This document shows positions 11,430 to 26,800 of a stretch of 64,000 nucleotides of DNA, piece by piece. The stretch lies in assembly GCA_036936605.1 (NCBI GenBank), contig JAUPFV010000005.1, positions 123,312,453 through 123,376,452 on the forward strand, written 5' to 3'. Within the stretch, counting starts at the first letter, position 1. Each line of letters opens with the position of its first letter. The notes beneath the pieces were generated by a model. That model did no database searches. It was not told the DNA's origin and worked only from the letters and a program-made list of their open reading frames with translations. Both the position numbers and the translations under genes were made by a program. This DNA is from Limnanthes douglasii subsp. nivea (lineage: Eukaryota; Streptophyta; Magnoliopsida; Brassicales; Limnanthaceae).

Positions 11430-14400
11430 TCTAGTTTATAGACCCGGCTTTATCATTGTGTAAAGCCTCATATAACAGGTAGTGCCATGTCATTATTCTC
11501 CTATAAATTGTGGCTTCAATAGAAAACTTCATATGCCCTCGTATAGTTATTCAACCACTTATGTTCGCTCTGGTAATATTATCCACAAGGTTGTGTCTGA
11601 GCACACTACAGTCTACTCTAGGGAATATTGGGTCTTTATATTCCGTCTTTGTATAGAAGTAAGAATACTCTGATTTCTACACTATATTTTAGAATTACTT
11701 TCATGATCCATTATTCCTCATAGTATAACAAACCTACTAGGATTTTTCTCTAGTTTATTCATCCGGCTTTATCATTGTGTAAGGGCCCATATAATATGTA
11801 GTGTCAGTTCATTATACTCCTATCAATTTTGGCTTCAATAGTGAAAACTTCGTTTGTCCTCGTATAGTGATTCAACCACTTATGGTCGCTATTGTAATAT
11901 TATCTGCAAGGTTGTGTCTGAGCATGCTAGAGTCTACTCTAGAAAATATTGGGTCTGTATATTCTATCTTTGTATAGAAGTAAGAATACTCCGATTTCTC
12001 ACTAGAGTTTAAAAATACTTTCATGATCAATTATTCCTCATAGTATAACAGACTTACTAGGATTTTTCTCTAGTTTATGGATCCGGCTTTATCATTGTGT
12101 AAGGCCCCATATAATAGGTAGTGTCAGGTCATTATACTCCTATCAACTTTAGCTTCAATAGCGAATACTTCGTCTGCCCTCGTATAATGATTCAACCACT
12201 TATTATCGCTCTTGTAATATTATCCACAAGGTTGTATATGAGCATGCCAGAGTCTACTCGAGGGAATATTGTGTCTGTATTCCGTCTTTATATAGAAGTA
12301 AGAATAGTCTGATTTCTACAATAGATTTTAGAAATACTTTCATTATCGATTATTCCTCATTGTATAACAACCTTATTAGGATTTTTCTCTAGTTTATAGA
12401 TCCGGATTTATCATTATGTAAGGCCACATATAATAGATACGGTCATGTCATTATACTCCAATAAACTTTAGCTTCAATAGCAAAAACTTCATCTGCCATC
12501 GTATAATGATTCAACCACTTAAGGTCGCTCTTGTAATATTATCCTAAAGGTTGTGTCTAAGGATGTTAGAGTCTTAGCTAATGAATATTGGGTCAGTATA
12601 TTCCGTCTTTGTATAGAAGTAAGAGTACTCCAATTTCTAAACTATATTTCAGAAATACTTTCGTGATCCATTATTCCTCATAATATTACAAATTTAGTAG
12701 GATTTATCTCTAGTTTATAGATCCGGCTTTATCATTGTTTAAGGGCCCATATAATATGTAGTGTCAGTTCATTATACTCCTATCAAGTTTGGCTTCAATA
12801 GCAAAAACTTCATCTGCCCATATATAGTTATTCAACCACTTATGCTCGCTCTTGTAATATTATCCACAAGGTTGTTTCTGAGCATGCTAGAATCTTGGCT
12901 AGGGAATATTGGGTCAGTATATTCCGTCTCTGTATAGAAGTAAAAGTACTGCAATTTCTACACTAGATTTTAGAAATACTTTCAGGATCCATGATTCCTC
13001 CTAGTATTACAAACTTTCTAGGATTTATCTCTAGTTTATAGCTCCGGCTTTATCATTGTGTAAGGCCCCATATAATAGGTACTGTCAGGTCATTATAATC
13101 ATATTAACTTTGGCTTCAATATCGAAAACTTTGTGTGCCCTCGTATAATAATTCAACCACTTCTGGTCACTCTTGTAATATTATCCACAAGGTTGTTTCT
13201 GAGCATGCTAGAGTCTTGGCTAGGGAATATTGATTCTGTATATTCCGTTTTTGTATAGAAGTAAGAATACTCCGATTTTTACACCAGATTCTAGAAATAC
13301 TTTTATGATCCATTATTCCTCATAGTATTACTAACTTACTAGGATTTGCCTCTAGTTTATAGACCCGGCTTTATCATTGTGTAAAGCCTCATATAACAGG
13401 TAGTGCCATGTCATTATTCTCCTATAAATTGTGGCTTCAATAGAAAACTTCATATGCCCTCGTATAGTTATTCAACCACTTATGTTCGCTCTGGTAATAT
13501 TATCCACAAGGTTGTGTCTGAGCACACTACAGTCTACTCTAGGGAATATTGGGTCTGTATATTTCGTCTTTGTATAGAAGTAAGAATACTGTGATTTCTA
13601 CACTATATTTTAGAATTACTTTCATGATCCATTATTCCTCATAGTATAACAAACCTACTAGGATTTTTCTCTAGTTTATTCATCCGGCTTTATCATTGTG
13701 TAAGGGCCCATATAATATGTAGTGTCAGTTCATTATACTCCTATCAATTTTGGCTTCAATAGTGAAAACTTCGTTTGTCCTCGTATAGTGATTCAACCAC
13801 TTATGGTCGCTATTGTAATATTATCCGCAAGGTTGTGTCTGAGCATGCTAGAGTCTACTCTAGGGAATATTGGGTCTGTATATTCTATCTCTGTATAGAA
13901 GTAAGAATACTCCGATTTCTCACTAGAGTTTAAAAATACTTTCATGATCCATTATTCCTCATAGTATAACAGACTTACTAGGATTTTTCTCTAGTTTATG
14001 GATCCGGCTTTATCATTGTGTAAGGACCCATATAATAGGTAGTGTCAGGTCATTATACTCCTATCATCTTTAGCTTCAATAGCGAATAATTCGTCTGCCC
14101 TCGTATAATGATTCAACCACTTATTGTCGCTCTTGTAATATTATCCACAAGGTTGTATATGAGCATGCCAGAGTCTATTCGAGGGAATATTGTGTCTGTA
14201 TTCCGTCTTTATATAGAAGTAAGAATAGTCTGATTTCTACAATAGATTTTAGAAATACTTTCATTATCGATTATTCCTCATTGTATAACAACCTTATTAG
14301 GATTTTTCTCTAGTTTATAGATCCGGCTTTATCATTATGTAAGGCCACATATAATAGATACGGTCAGGTCATTATACTCCAATCAACTTTAGCTTCAATA

Positions 14401-15260
14401 GCAAAAACTTCGTCTGCCATCGTATAATGATTCAACCACTTAAGGTCGCTCTTGTAATATTATCCACAAGGTTGTGTCTAAGGATGTTAGAGTCTTAGCT
14501 AATGAATATTGGGTCAATATATTCTGTCTTTGTATAGAAGTAAGAGTACTCCAATTTCTAAACTATATTTCAGAAATACTTTCATGATCCATTATTCCTC
14601 ATAATATTACAAACTTACTAGGATTTATCTCTAGTTTATAGATCCGGCTTTATCATTGTTTAAGGGCCCATATAATATGTAGTGTCAGTTCATTATACTC
14701 CTATCAAGTTTTGCTTCAATAGCGAAAACTTCATCTGCCCTCATATAGTTATTCAACCACTTATGCTCGTTCTTGTAATATTATCCACAAGGTTGTGTCT
14801 GAGCATGCTAGAATCTTGGCTAGGGAATATTGGGTCAGTATATTCTGTCTCTGTATAGAAGTAAAAGTACTGCAATTTCTACACTAGATTTTAGAAATAC
14901 TTTCAGGATCCATGATTCCTCCTAGTATTACAAACTTTCTAGGATTTATCTCTAGTTTATAGGTCCGGCTTTATCATTGTGTAAGGCCCCATATAATAGG
15001 TAGTGTCAGGTCATTATAATCTTATTAACTTTGTCTTCAATATCGAAAACTTTGTGTGCCCTCGTATAATAATTCAACCACTTCTGGTCACTCTTGTAAT
15101 ATTATCCACAAGGTTGTTTCTGAGCATGCTAGAGTCTTAGCTAGGGAATATTGATTCTGTATATTCCGTCTTTGTATAGAAGTAAGAATACTCCGATTTT
15201 TACACCAGATTCTAGAAATACTTTTATGATCCATTATTCCTCATAGTATTACAAACTTAC
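11430..15260. repeat. Hexameric higher-order repeat, 1921-bp period, diverged pair
   Basis: Copy 1 (about 11430-13350) and copy 2 (about 13351-15260) share private variants at a constant offset of 1921 bp. Examples are the aaagcctcatataacagg monomer at 11462 and 13383 and the monomer beginning at 12721 and 14642. The copies differ at scattered bases, so this duplication is older than the one at 23.9-27.7 kb. Confidence 0.85.
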
Positions 15261-15420
15261 TAGGGTTTATCTCTAGGTTATAGCTCCGACTTTATGATTG
15301 TGTAAGGCCCCATATAATAGGTAGTGTCAAGTCATTATTATCCTATCAAGTTTGGCTTCAATAGCGAAAACTTCAATCTGACCTCATATAGTGATTCAAC
15401 CACTTATGGTCACTCTTGTA

Positions 15421-15430
15421 ATATTGGGAA
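15421..15430. repeat. Truncated monomer junction
   Basis: The cttgtaatatt block is joined directly to the gggaatattggg block, removing the segment between them. The repeated aatatt word at the join suggests a microhomology deletion. Confidence 0.7.
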
Positions 15431-16149
15431 TATTGGGTCTATATATTATGTCTTTGTATAAGAGTAAGAATACTCCGATTTCTACACTAGATTTTAGAAA
15501 TACTTTTATGATCCATTATTCCTCTTAGTATTACAAACTTACTAGGATTTATCTCTAGTTTATAGCTCCAGATTTATTATTGTGTAAGGCCCCATATAGT
15601 AGGTAGTGTCAGGTCATTATACTCCTATCAACTTCGGCTTCAATATCGAAAACTTAGTCTGCCCTCGTATAGTGATTCAACCACTTATGGTCACTCTAGT
15701 AATATTATCCACATGGTTGTGTTTGAGCATGCTAGAGTCTACTCTAGGGAATATTGCGACTGTATATTCCGTCTTTGTATAGAAGTAAGAATACTCTGAT
15801 TTCTCACTAGATTTTAGAAATACTTTCATGATCCATTATTCCTCATAGTATAACAAACTTATTAGGATTATTCTCTAGTTTTTAGATCTGAATTTATCAT
15901 TGTGTAAGGCCACATGTAATAGGTAGTGTCAGGTCATTATACTCCAATCAACTTTAGCTTCAATAGCGAAAAATTCGTCTGCCCTCGTATAGTGATTCCA
16001 CCACTTATGGTTGCTCTTGTATTATTATCCACAAGGTTGTGTCTGAGCATGCTAGAGTCTTAGCTAGGGAATATTGGGTCAGTATATTCCGTCTATGTAT
16101 AGAAGTAAGAATACTCCAATTTCTACACTATATTTTAGAAATACTTTCA

Positions 16150-16160
16150 TAATCCATTAT
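16150..16160. repeat. Truncated monomer junction
   Basis: The catgatccattat block runs directly into the cattatactcc block. The shared cattat word marks a deletion of roughly a third of a monomer. Confidence 0.7.
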
Positions 16161-17005
16161 ACTCCTATCAACTTTGGCTTCAATTGCAAGAAACTTTGTC
16201 TGTCCTCGTATAGTGATTCAACCACTTATAGTGCCTTTTTATAAGATTATCCAAAAGGTTGTGTCTGAGCATGCTAGCGTCTACTCTAGGGAATACTGGG
16301 TTTGTATATTCCGTCTTTGTATAGAAGTAAGAATACTCCGATTTCTACACTAGATTTTAAAAATACTTTCATGATCCATTATTCCTCATCGTATAACAGA
16401 CTTACTAGGATTTTTCTCTAGTTTATAGATCCGACTTTATCATTGTGTAAGGCCCCATATAATAATTAGTGTCAGGTCATTAAACTCATATCAACTTTAA
16501 CTTCAGTAGCGAAATCGTCTGCCCTCGTATAATGATTCAACCACTTATGGTCGTTCTTGTAATATTATCCACCAGGTTGTATCTGAGCATGCCAGAGTCT
16601 ACTCGAGGGAATATTGGGTCTGTATATTCCGTCTTTATATAGAAGTAAGAATACTCCAATTTCTACACTAGATTTTAGAAATACTTTCATAATCCAATAT
16701 TCCTCCTAGTATTACAAACTTACTAGGATTTATCTCTAGTTTATAGCTCCAACTTTGTCATAGTGTAAGGCCCCATATATTAGGTACTGCCAGGTCATTA
16801 TACTCCTATCAACTTTGGCTTTAATAGTAAAAACTTTGTTTGTCCTCGTATAGTTATTCAACCACTTATGGTCGCTCTTGTAATATTATCCAAAAAGTTA
16901 TGTCTGAGCATGTTAGAGTCTACTCGAGGGAATATTGGGTCTGTATATTCCGACTTTGTATACGAGTAAGAATACTCTGATTTCTACACTAGATTTTAAA
17001 AATAT

Positions 17006-17016
17006 TTTGATAATCC
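17006..17016. repeat. Truncated monomer junction
   Basis: The tttcatgatcc block is joined to the ttatccacaagg block, removing most of one monomer. Confidence 0.65.
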
Positions 17017-19989
17017 ACAAGGTTGTGTCTGAGCATGTTAGAGTCTTAGTTAGGGAATATTGGTATGTATATTCTGTCTCTGTATAGAAGTAAGAATACT
17101 CAAATTTCTACACTAGATTTTAGAAATACTTTCATGAAACAGTATTCCTCCCAGTATTAAAACCTTACTAGGATTTATCTCTAGTTTATAGCTCCGGCTT
17201 ATCATTGTGTAAGGCCCCATATAATAGGTAGTGTCAGGTCATTATTCTCCTATCAACTTTGGCTTCAATACCGAAAACTTCATCTGCCCTCATATAGCTA
17301 TTCAACCACTTATGGTCGCTCTTGTAATATTATCCACAAGGTTGTGTGTGAGCATGCTAGAGTCTCAGCTAGGGAATATTAGGCCTGTATATTCCGTCTT
17401 TGTATAGAAGTAAGAATACTCTGATTTCTACACTAGATTTTAGAAATACTTTCATGATGCATTAGTACTCCGAGTATTACAAACTTACTAGAATTTTCCT
17501 CTAGTTTATAGATCCGGCTTTATCATTGTGTAAAGCGTCATATAATAGGTAGTGCCATGTCATTATTCTCCTATCAATTTTGGCTTCAATAGCGAAAACT
17601 TCATCTGCCCTCGTATAATGATTCAACCAATTATGTTCGCTCTGGTAATATTATCCACACGGTTCTGTCTGAGCACACTACAGTCTACTCTACGGAATAT
17701 TGGGTATGTATATTCCGTCTTTGTATAGAAGTAAGAATACTCTGATTTCTACACTATATTTTAGAATTACTTTCATGATCCCTTATTCCTCATATTATAA
17801 CAAACCTACTAGGATTTTTCTCCAGTTTATTGATCCGGCTTTATCATTGTGTAAGGGCCCAAATAATATGTAGTGTCTGTTCATTATACTCCTATCAATT
17901 TTTGCTTTAATAGTGAAAACTTCGTTTGTCGTCGTATAGTGATTCAACCACTTATGGTCGCTATTCTAATATTATCCTCAAGGTTGTGTCTGAGCATGCT
18001 AGAGTCTACTATAGGGAATATTGGGTCTTTATATTATGTCTTTGTATAGAGGTAAGAATACTCCGATTTCTCATTAGAGTTTAAAAATACTTTCATAATC
18101 CATTATTCCTTATAGTATAACAGACTTACTAGGATTTTCTCTAGTTTATAGATCCGGCTTTATCATTGTGTAAGGCCCATATAATAGGTAGTGTCAGGTC
18201 ATTATACTCCTATCAACTTTAGCTTCAATAGTGAAAACTTCGTTTGTCCTCGTATAGTGATTTAACCACTTATGATTGCTCTTGTAATATTATCCACAAG
18301 GTTGTATCTGAGCATGCCAGAGTCTACTCGAGGGAATATTGGGTCTGTATATTCTGTCTTTATATAGAAGTAAGAATACTCTGATTTCTACAATAGATTT
18401 TCGAAATACTTTCATGATCGATTATTCCTCATTGTATAGCAACCTTATTAGCATTTTTCTCTCGTTTATAGATCCGGCTTTATCATCGTGTAATGGCCCA
18501 TATAATATGTAGTGTCAGTTCATTATACTCCTATCAATTTTGGCTTCAATAGCGAAAACTTTGTCTGTCCTTGTATAGTTATTCAACCACTTATAGTCAC
18601 TCTTGCATTATTATCCACCAGGTTGTGTGTGAGCATGCTAGAGTCTTAGTTAGTGAATATTGAGTCAGTATATTCCGTCTTTGTATAGAAGTAAGAATAC
18701 TCTGATTTCTACACTAGATTTTAGAATAACTTTCATGATCCATTATTCCTCATAGTATAACAAACTTACTAGTATTTTTCTCTAGTTTATAGATCCGGCT
18801 TTATCATTGTGTAAGGGCCCATATAATATGCAGTGTCAGTTTATTATACTCCTATCAATTTTGGCTTCAATAGCGAAAACTTCGTCTGTCCTCGTATAGT
18901 GATTCAACCACTTATGGTCGCTCTTGTAATGTTATCCATAAGGTTGTGTCTGAGCATGCTAGAGTCTACTATATGGAATATTGGGTTTGTATATTCTCTC
19001 TTTGTATACAAGTAAGAATACTCCGATTTCTCACTAGATTTTAAAAATATTTTCATGATCCATTATTCCTCATAGTATAACAGACTTACTATGATTTTTC
19101 TCTAGTTTATATATCCGGCTTTATCATTGTGTAAGGCCCCATATAATAGGTAGTGTCAGGTCATTATACTCCTATCAACTTTAGCTTCAATAGCGAAAAG
19201 TTTGTCTGCCCTCGTATAGTGATTCAACCACTTATGGTCGCTCTTCTAATATTATCCACAAGGTTGTATCTGAGCATGGTAGAGTCTACTCGAGGGAATA
19301 TTGGGTATGCATATTCGGTTTTTATATAGATTTAAGAATATTCTGAATTCTACAATAGATTTTAGAAATACTTTCATGATCGATTATTCCTCCTAGTATT
19401 ACAAACTTACTAGGATTTATCTCTAGTTTATAGCTCCGACTTTATCATTGTGTAAGGCCCCATATAATAGGTAGTGTCAGGTCATTATACTCATATCAAC
19501 TTTAACTTCAATAGCGAAAACTTCGTCTGCCCTCGTATAATGATTCAACCACTTATGGTCGCTCTTGTAATATTATCCACAAGGTTGTATTTGAGCATGC
19601 CAGAGTCTACTCGAGGGAACATTGGGTCTGTATATTCTGTCTTTATATAGAAGTAAGAATACTCCAATTTTTACAATAGATTTTAGAAATAGTTTCATAA
19701 TCGATTATTCATCATTGTATAGCAAACTTATTAAGATTTTTCTCTAGTTTATAGATCCATATTTATCATTGTGTAATGCCTCATATAATAGGTAGTTTCA
19801 GGTAATTATAATCCTATCAACTTTAGCTTCAATAGCGAAAACTTCATCTACCCTCGTATAGTGATTCAACCACTTATGGTCGCTCTTGTAATATTATCTA
19901 CAAGGTTGTGTCTGAGCATGCCAGAGTCTTAGCTAGGGAATATTGGGTGAGTATATACCTTGTTTCTATAGAAGTAAGAATACTCCAAT

Positions 19990-21910
19990 TTCTAAACTAT
20001 ATTTTAGAAATACTTTCATGATCCATTATTCCTCATAGTATTACAAACTTACTAGGATTTATCTCTAGTTTATAGCTCCGACTTTATCATTATGTAAGGC
20101 CCCATATAATAGGTAGTGTCAGGTCATTATACTCCTATAACCTTTAGCTTCAATAGCAAAAACTTTGTCTTTCCTTGTGTAGTGATTCAACCATATATGG
20201 TCGCTCTTGTAATATTATCCAAAAGGTTGTGTTTGAGCATGCTAGAGTCTACTCTAGGGAATATTCGGTCTGTATATTCCGTCTTTATATAAAAGTAAAA
20301 ATAATCCGATTTCTACACTAGATTTTAGAAATACTTTCATGATCCATTATTCCTCATAGTATAACAAACTTATTAGGATTTTCTCTACTTTATAGATTTG
20401 ACTTTATCATTGTGTAAGGCCCCATGTAATAGGTAGTGTCAGGTCATTATACTCCAATCAACTTTAGCTTCAATAGTAAAAACTTTTTCTGCCCTCGTAT
20501 ATTGATTTATACACTTATAGTTGCTCTTGTATTAATATCCACAAGGTTGTGTCTGAGCATGCTAGACTCTTAGTTAGTGAATATTGGGTCAGTATATTCC
20601 GTCTTTGTATAGAAGTAAGAATACTCTGATTTCTTCACTAGACTTTAGAAATACTTTCATGATTCGTTATTCCTCCTAGTATTACAAACTTATTAGGATT
20701 TATCTCTAGTTTATAGCTCCGACTTTATCATTGTGTAAGGCCCCATATAATAGGTAGTGCAAGGTCACTATACTCATATCAACGTTGGCTTCAATAGCAA
20801 GAAACTTTGTGTGTCCTCGTATAGTGATTCAACCACTTACGGTCCCTTTTATAAGATTATCCAAAAGGTTGTGTGTGAGCATGCTAGAGTCTACTCTAGG
20901 GAATACTGGGTCTGAATATTCCGTCTTTGTATAGAAGTAAGAATACTCCGATTTCTACACTAGAATACTTTCATGATCCATTATTCCTCATAGTATTACA
21001 AACTTACTAGGATTTATCTCTAGTTTATAGCTCCGACTTTATCATTATGTAAGGCCCCATATAATAGGTAGTGTCAGGTCATTATACTCCTATAACCTTT
21101 AGCTTCAATAGCAAAAACTTTGTCTTTCCTTGTGTAGTGATTCAACCATATATGGTCGCTCTTGTAATATTATCCAAAAGGTTGTGTTTGAGCATGCTAG
21201 AGTCTACTCTAGGGAATATTCGGTCTGTATATTCTGTCTTTATATAAAAGTAAAAATAATCCGATTTTTACACTAGATTTTAGAAATACTTTCATGATCC
21301 ATTATTCATTATAGTATAACAAACTTATTAGGATTTTCTCTACTTTATAGATTTGAATTTATCATTGTGTAAGGCCCCATGTAATACGTAGTGTTAGGTC
21401 ATTATACTCCAATCAACTTTAGCTTCAATAGTAAAAACTTTGTCTGCCCTCGTATAGTGATTTATACACTTATAGTTGCTCTTGTATTAATATCCACAAG
21501 GTTGTGTCTGAGCATGCTAGACTCTTAGTTAGTGAATATTGGGTCAGTATATTCCGTCTTTGTATAGAAGTAAGAATACTCTGATTTCTTCACTAGACTT
21601 TAGAAATACTTTCATGATTTGTTATTCCTCCTAGTATTACAAACTTATTAGGATTTATCTCTAGTTTATAGCTCCGACTTTATCATTGTGTAAGGCCCCA
21701 TATAATAGGTAGTGCAAGGTCACTATACTCCTATCAAATTTGGCTTCAATAGCAAGAAACTTTGTGTGTCCTCGTATAGTGATTCAACCACTTACGGTCC
21801 CTTTTATAAGATTATCCAAAAGGTTGTGTGTGAGCATGCTAGAGTCTACTCTAGGGAATACTGGGTCTGAATATTCCGTCTTTGTATAGAAGTAAGAATA
21901 CTCCGATTTC
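19990..21910. repeat. Trimeric higher-order repeat, 955-bp period
   Basis: Two copies of a three-monomer unit lie side by side. The actcctataacc variant at 20131 recurs at 21086, and an 8-bp deletion that turns cactagattttagaaatac into cactagaatac occurs at about 20960 and 21915. The copies differ at a few bases. Confidence 0.8.
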
Positions 21911-23880
21911 TACACTAGAATACTTTCATGATCCATTATTCCTCCTAGTATTACAAACTTACTACGATTTTTCTCTAGGTTATAGCTCCGGCATTATCAT
22001 TGTGTAAGGCCCCATATAATAAGTGGTGTCAGGTCATTATAATCCTATCAACTTTAACTTCAATAGTGAAAACTTCATCTGCCCTCGTATAGTGATTCAA
22101 CCACTTATGGTCGCTCTTGTAATATTATCCACAAGGTTGTATCTGAGCATGCCAGAGTCTATTCGAGGGAATATTGGGTCTGTATATTCCGTCTTTATAT
22201 AGAAGTAAGAATACTCCGATTTCTACAATAGATGTTAGAAATACTTTCATGATCGATTATTCCTCATTGTATAGCAAACTTATTAGGATTTTTCTCTAGT
22301 TTATAGATCTGACTTTATCATTGTGTAAGGCCCCATATAATAGGTAGTGTCAGGTCATTATACTCCTATCAATTTTGGCTTCAATAGAAAGAAACTTTGT
22401 CTGTCCTCGTATAGTGATTCAACCACTTATGGTCCCTTTTATAAGATTATCCAAATGGTTGTGTGTGAGCATGCTAGAGTCTACTCTAGGGAATATTGGG
22501 TCTGTATATTCTGTCTTTGTATAGAAGTAAGAATACTCCGAAAACTACACTAGATTTTAAAAATATTTTAATGATCCATTATTCCTCATAGTATAACAGA
22601 CTTACTAGGATTTTTCTCTAGTTTATAGATCCGGCTTTATCATTGTGTAAGGCCCCATATAATAAGTAGTGTCAGGTCATTATACTCCTATCAACTTTAA
22701 CTTCAATAGCGAAAACTTCGTCTGCCCTCGTATAGTGATTCAACCACTTATGGTCGCTCTTGTAATATTATCCACCAGGTTGTATCAGAGCATGCTAGAG
22801 TCTACTCTGGGGAATATTCGGTCTGTATATTCCGTCTTTGTATAAAAATAAAAATACTCCGATTTTTACACTAGATTTTAGAAATACTTTCATGATCCAT
22901 TATTCATCTTAGTATAACAAACTTATTAGGATTTTCATTACTTTATAGATCCGTCTTTATCATTGTGTAAGGCCCCATGTAATAGGTAGTGTCAGGTCAT
23001 TATACTCTAATCAACTTTAGCTTCAATAGTGAAAACTTTGTCCGCCCTCGTATAGTGATTTAACCACTTATAGTCGCTCTTGTATTATTATCCACAAGGT
23101 TGTGTCTGAGCATGCTAGACTCTTAGTTAGTGAATATTGGGTCAGTATATTCCGTCTTTGTATAAAAGTAAGAATACTCCGATTTCTTCACTAGATTTTA
23201 GAAATACTTTCATGATCCATTTTTCCTCCTAGTATTACAAACTTATTAGAATTTATCTCTAGTTTATAGCTCCGACTTTATCATTGTGTAAGGCCCGATA
23301 TAATAGGTAGTTCCAGGTCATTATACTCCTATCAACTTTGGCTTCAATAGCAAGAAACTTTGGTTGTCCTCGTATAGTGAATCAACCACTTATGGTCGCT
23401 CTTGTATTATTATCCACAAGGTTGTGTCTGAGCATGCTAGAGTCTTAGCTAGGGAATATTGGGTCAATATATTCCGTCTTTGTATAGAAGTAAGAATACT
23501 CCAATTTTTACATTAGATTTTTGAAATACTTTCATGATCCATTTTTCCTCCTCGTATTACAAACTTACTAGGATTTATCTCTAGTTTATAGATCCGACTT
23601 TATCATTGTGTAAGGCCCCATATAATATGTAGTGCCAGGTCATTATACTCCTATCAATTTTGGGTTCAGTAGCAAAAACTTCGTCTTTCCTCGTATAGTG
23701 ATTCAACCACATATGGTCGCTCTTGTAATATTATCCAAAAGGTTGTGTCTGAACATGCTAGAGTCTACTCTAGGGAATATTCGGTCTGAATATTCCTTCT
23801 TTCTATAAAAGTAAAAATACTCCGATTTCTACACTAGATTTTAGAAATACTTTCATGATCCATTATTCCTCATAGTATAA

Positions 23881-26800
23881 CAAACTTATTAGGATTTTCT
23901 CTACTTTATAGATCCGGCTTTATCATTGTGTAAGGCCCCATGTAATAGGTAGTGTCAGGTCATTATACTCCAATCAACTTTAGCTCCAATTGTGAAAACA
24001 TTGTCTGCCCTCGTGTAGTGATTTAACCACTAATAGTCGCTTTTGTATTATTATCCACAAGGTGTGTCTAAGCATGCTAGAGCCTTAGTTAGTTAATATT
24101 GGGTCAGTATATTTCGTCTTTGTATAGAAGTAAGAATACTCTGATTTCTACACTAGATTTTTGAATTACTTTCATGATCCATGATTCCTCATAGTATAAC
24201 AAACTTACTAGGATTTTTCTCTAGTTTATATATCCGGCTTTATCATTGTGTAAGGGCCCGTATAATAGGTAGTGTCAAGTCATTATACTCCTATCAACTT
24301 TAGTTTTAATAGCGAAAACTGCGTATGCCCTCGTATAGTGATTCAACCACTTATGGTCGCTCTTGTAATATTATCCACAAGGTTGTATATGAGGATGTCA
24401 GACTCTACTCTAGGGAATATTGGGTCTATATATTCCGTCTTTATATAGAAGTAAGAATACTCAGATTTCTAAAATAGCTTTTAGAAATACTTTCATTATC
24501 GATTATTACTCATTGTATAGCGACCTTAATAGGATTTTTCTCTAGTTTATATATCCGGCTTTATCATTGTGTAAGGCCCCATATAATAGATAGGGTCAGA
24601 TCATCATACTCTAATCAACTTTGGCTTCAATAGCGAAAACTTCGCCTGCCATCGTATAGTGATTCAACCACTTAAGGTCGCTCTTGTAATCTTATCCACA
24701 AGGTCGTGTCTAAGAATGTTAGAGTCTTAGCTAAGGAATAATGGGTTAGTATATTCCGTCTTTGTATAGAAGTAAGAGTACTCCAATATCTACACTAGAT
24801 TTTATAACTACTTTCATGATCCATTATTCCTCATAGTATTACAAACTTACTAGGATTTATCTCTAGTTTATAGCTCCGACTTTATCATTGTGTAAGTCCC
24901 CATATAGTAGGTAGTGTCAGGTTATTATTCTCGTATCAGCTTTGGCTTCAATATCGAAAACTCCGTCTGCCCTCGTTTAGTGATTCAACCACTTATGGTC
25001 GCTCTTGTAATATTATCCACAAGGTTGTGTGTGAGCATGCTAGACTCTTAGCTATGGAATATTGGGTCTCTATATTCTGTCTTTGTATAGAAGTAAGAAT
25101 ACTCCGATTTCTCACTAGATTTTAGAAATACTTTCATGATCAATTATTCCTCATAGTATAACAAACTTATTAGGATTTTTCTCTAGTTTATTGATCCGGT
25201 TTATCATTGTGTAAGGCCCCATGTAATAGGTAGTGTCAGGTTATTATACTCGAATCAACTTTAGCTTCAATAGCGAAAACTTCGTCTACCCTCTTATAGT
25301 GATTCAACCTTTTATGGTCGCTCTTGTATTATTATCCACAAGGTTGTGTCTGAGCATGCTAGAGTCTTAGCTAGGGAATATCGGGTCATTATATTCCTTC
25401 TATGTATAGAAGTAGGAATACTCTAATTTCTACACTAGATTTCATAAATACTTTCATGATCAATTATTCCTCCTAGTATTACAAACTTACTAGGATTTAT
25501 CTCTAGTTTATAACTCTGACTTTATCATTGTGTAAGGCCCCATATATTAGGTAGTTCCAGGTCATTATACTTCTATCAATTTTGGTTTCAATACTAAAAC
25601 TTTGTCTATCCTCGTATAGTGATTCAACCACTTATGGTCGCTCTTGTAATATTATCTAAAAGGTTGTGTCTGAGCATGCTAGAGTCTACTCTAGGGAATA
25701 TTGGGTCTGTATATTACGACTTCGTATAGAAGTAAGAATACTCCGATTTCTACACTAGATTTTAAAAATACTTTCATGATCTATTATTCCTCCTAGTATT
25801 ACAAACTTATTAGGATTTTCTCTACTTTATAGATCCGGCTTTATCATTGTGTAAGGCCCCATGTAATAGGTAGTGTCAGGTCATTATACTCCAATCAACT
25901 TTAGCTCCAATTGTGAAAACATTGTCTGCCCTCGTGTAGTGATTTAACCACTAATAGTCGCTTTTGTATTATTATCCACAAGGTGTGTCTAAGCATGCTA
26001 GAGCCTTAGTTAGTTAATATTGGGTCAGTATATTTCGTCTTTGTATAGAAGTAAGAATACTCTGATTTCTACACTAGATTTTTGAATTACTTTCATGATC
26101 CATGATTCCTCATAGTATAACAAACTTACTAGGATTTTTCTCTAGTTTATATATCCGGCTTTATCATTGTGTAAGGGCCCGTATAATAGGTAGTGTCAAG
26201 TCATTATACTCCTATCAACTTTAGTTTTAATAGCGAAAACTGCGTATGCCCTCGTATAGTGATTCAACCACTTATGGTCGCTCTTGTAATATTATCCACA
26301 AGGTTGTATATGAGGATGTCAGACTCTACTCTAGGGAATATTGGGTCTATATATTCCGTCTTTATATAGAAGTAAGAATACTCAGATTTCTAAAATAGCT
26401 TTTAGAAATACTTTCATTATCGATTATTACTCATTGTATAGCGACCTTAATAGGATTTTTCTCTAGTTTATATATCCGGCTTTATCATTGTGTAAGGCCC
26501 CATATAATAGATAGGGTCAGATCATCATACTCTAATCAACTTTGGCTTCAATAGCGAAAACTTCGCCTGCCATCGTATAGTGATTCAACCACTTAAGGTC
26601 GCTCTTGTAATCTTATCCACAAGGTCGTGTCTAAGAATGTTAGAGTCTTAGCTAAGGAATAATGGGTTAGTATATTCCGTCTTTGTATAGAAGTAAGAGT
26701 ACTCCAATATCTACACTAGATTTTATAACTACTTTCATGATCCATTATTCCTCATAGTATTACAAACTTACTAGGATTTATCTCTAGTTTATAGCTCCGA

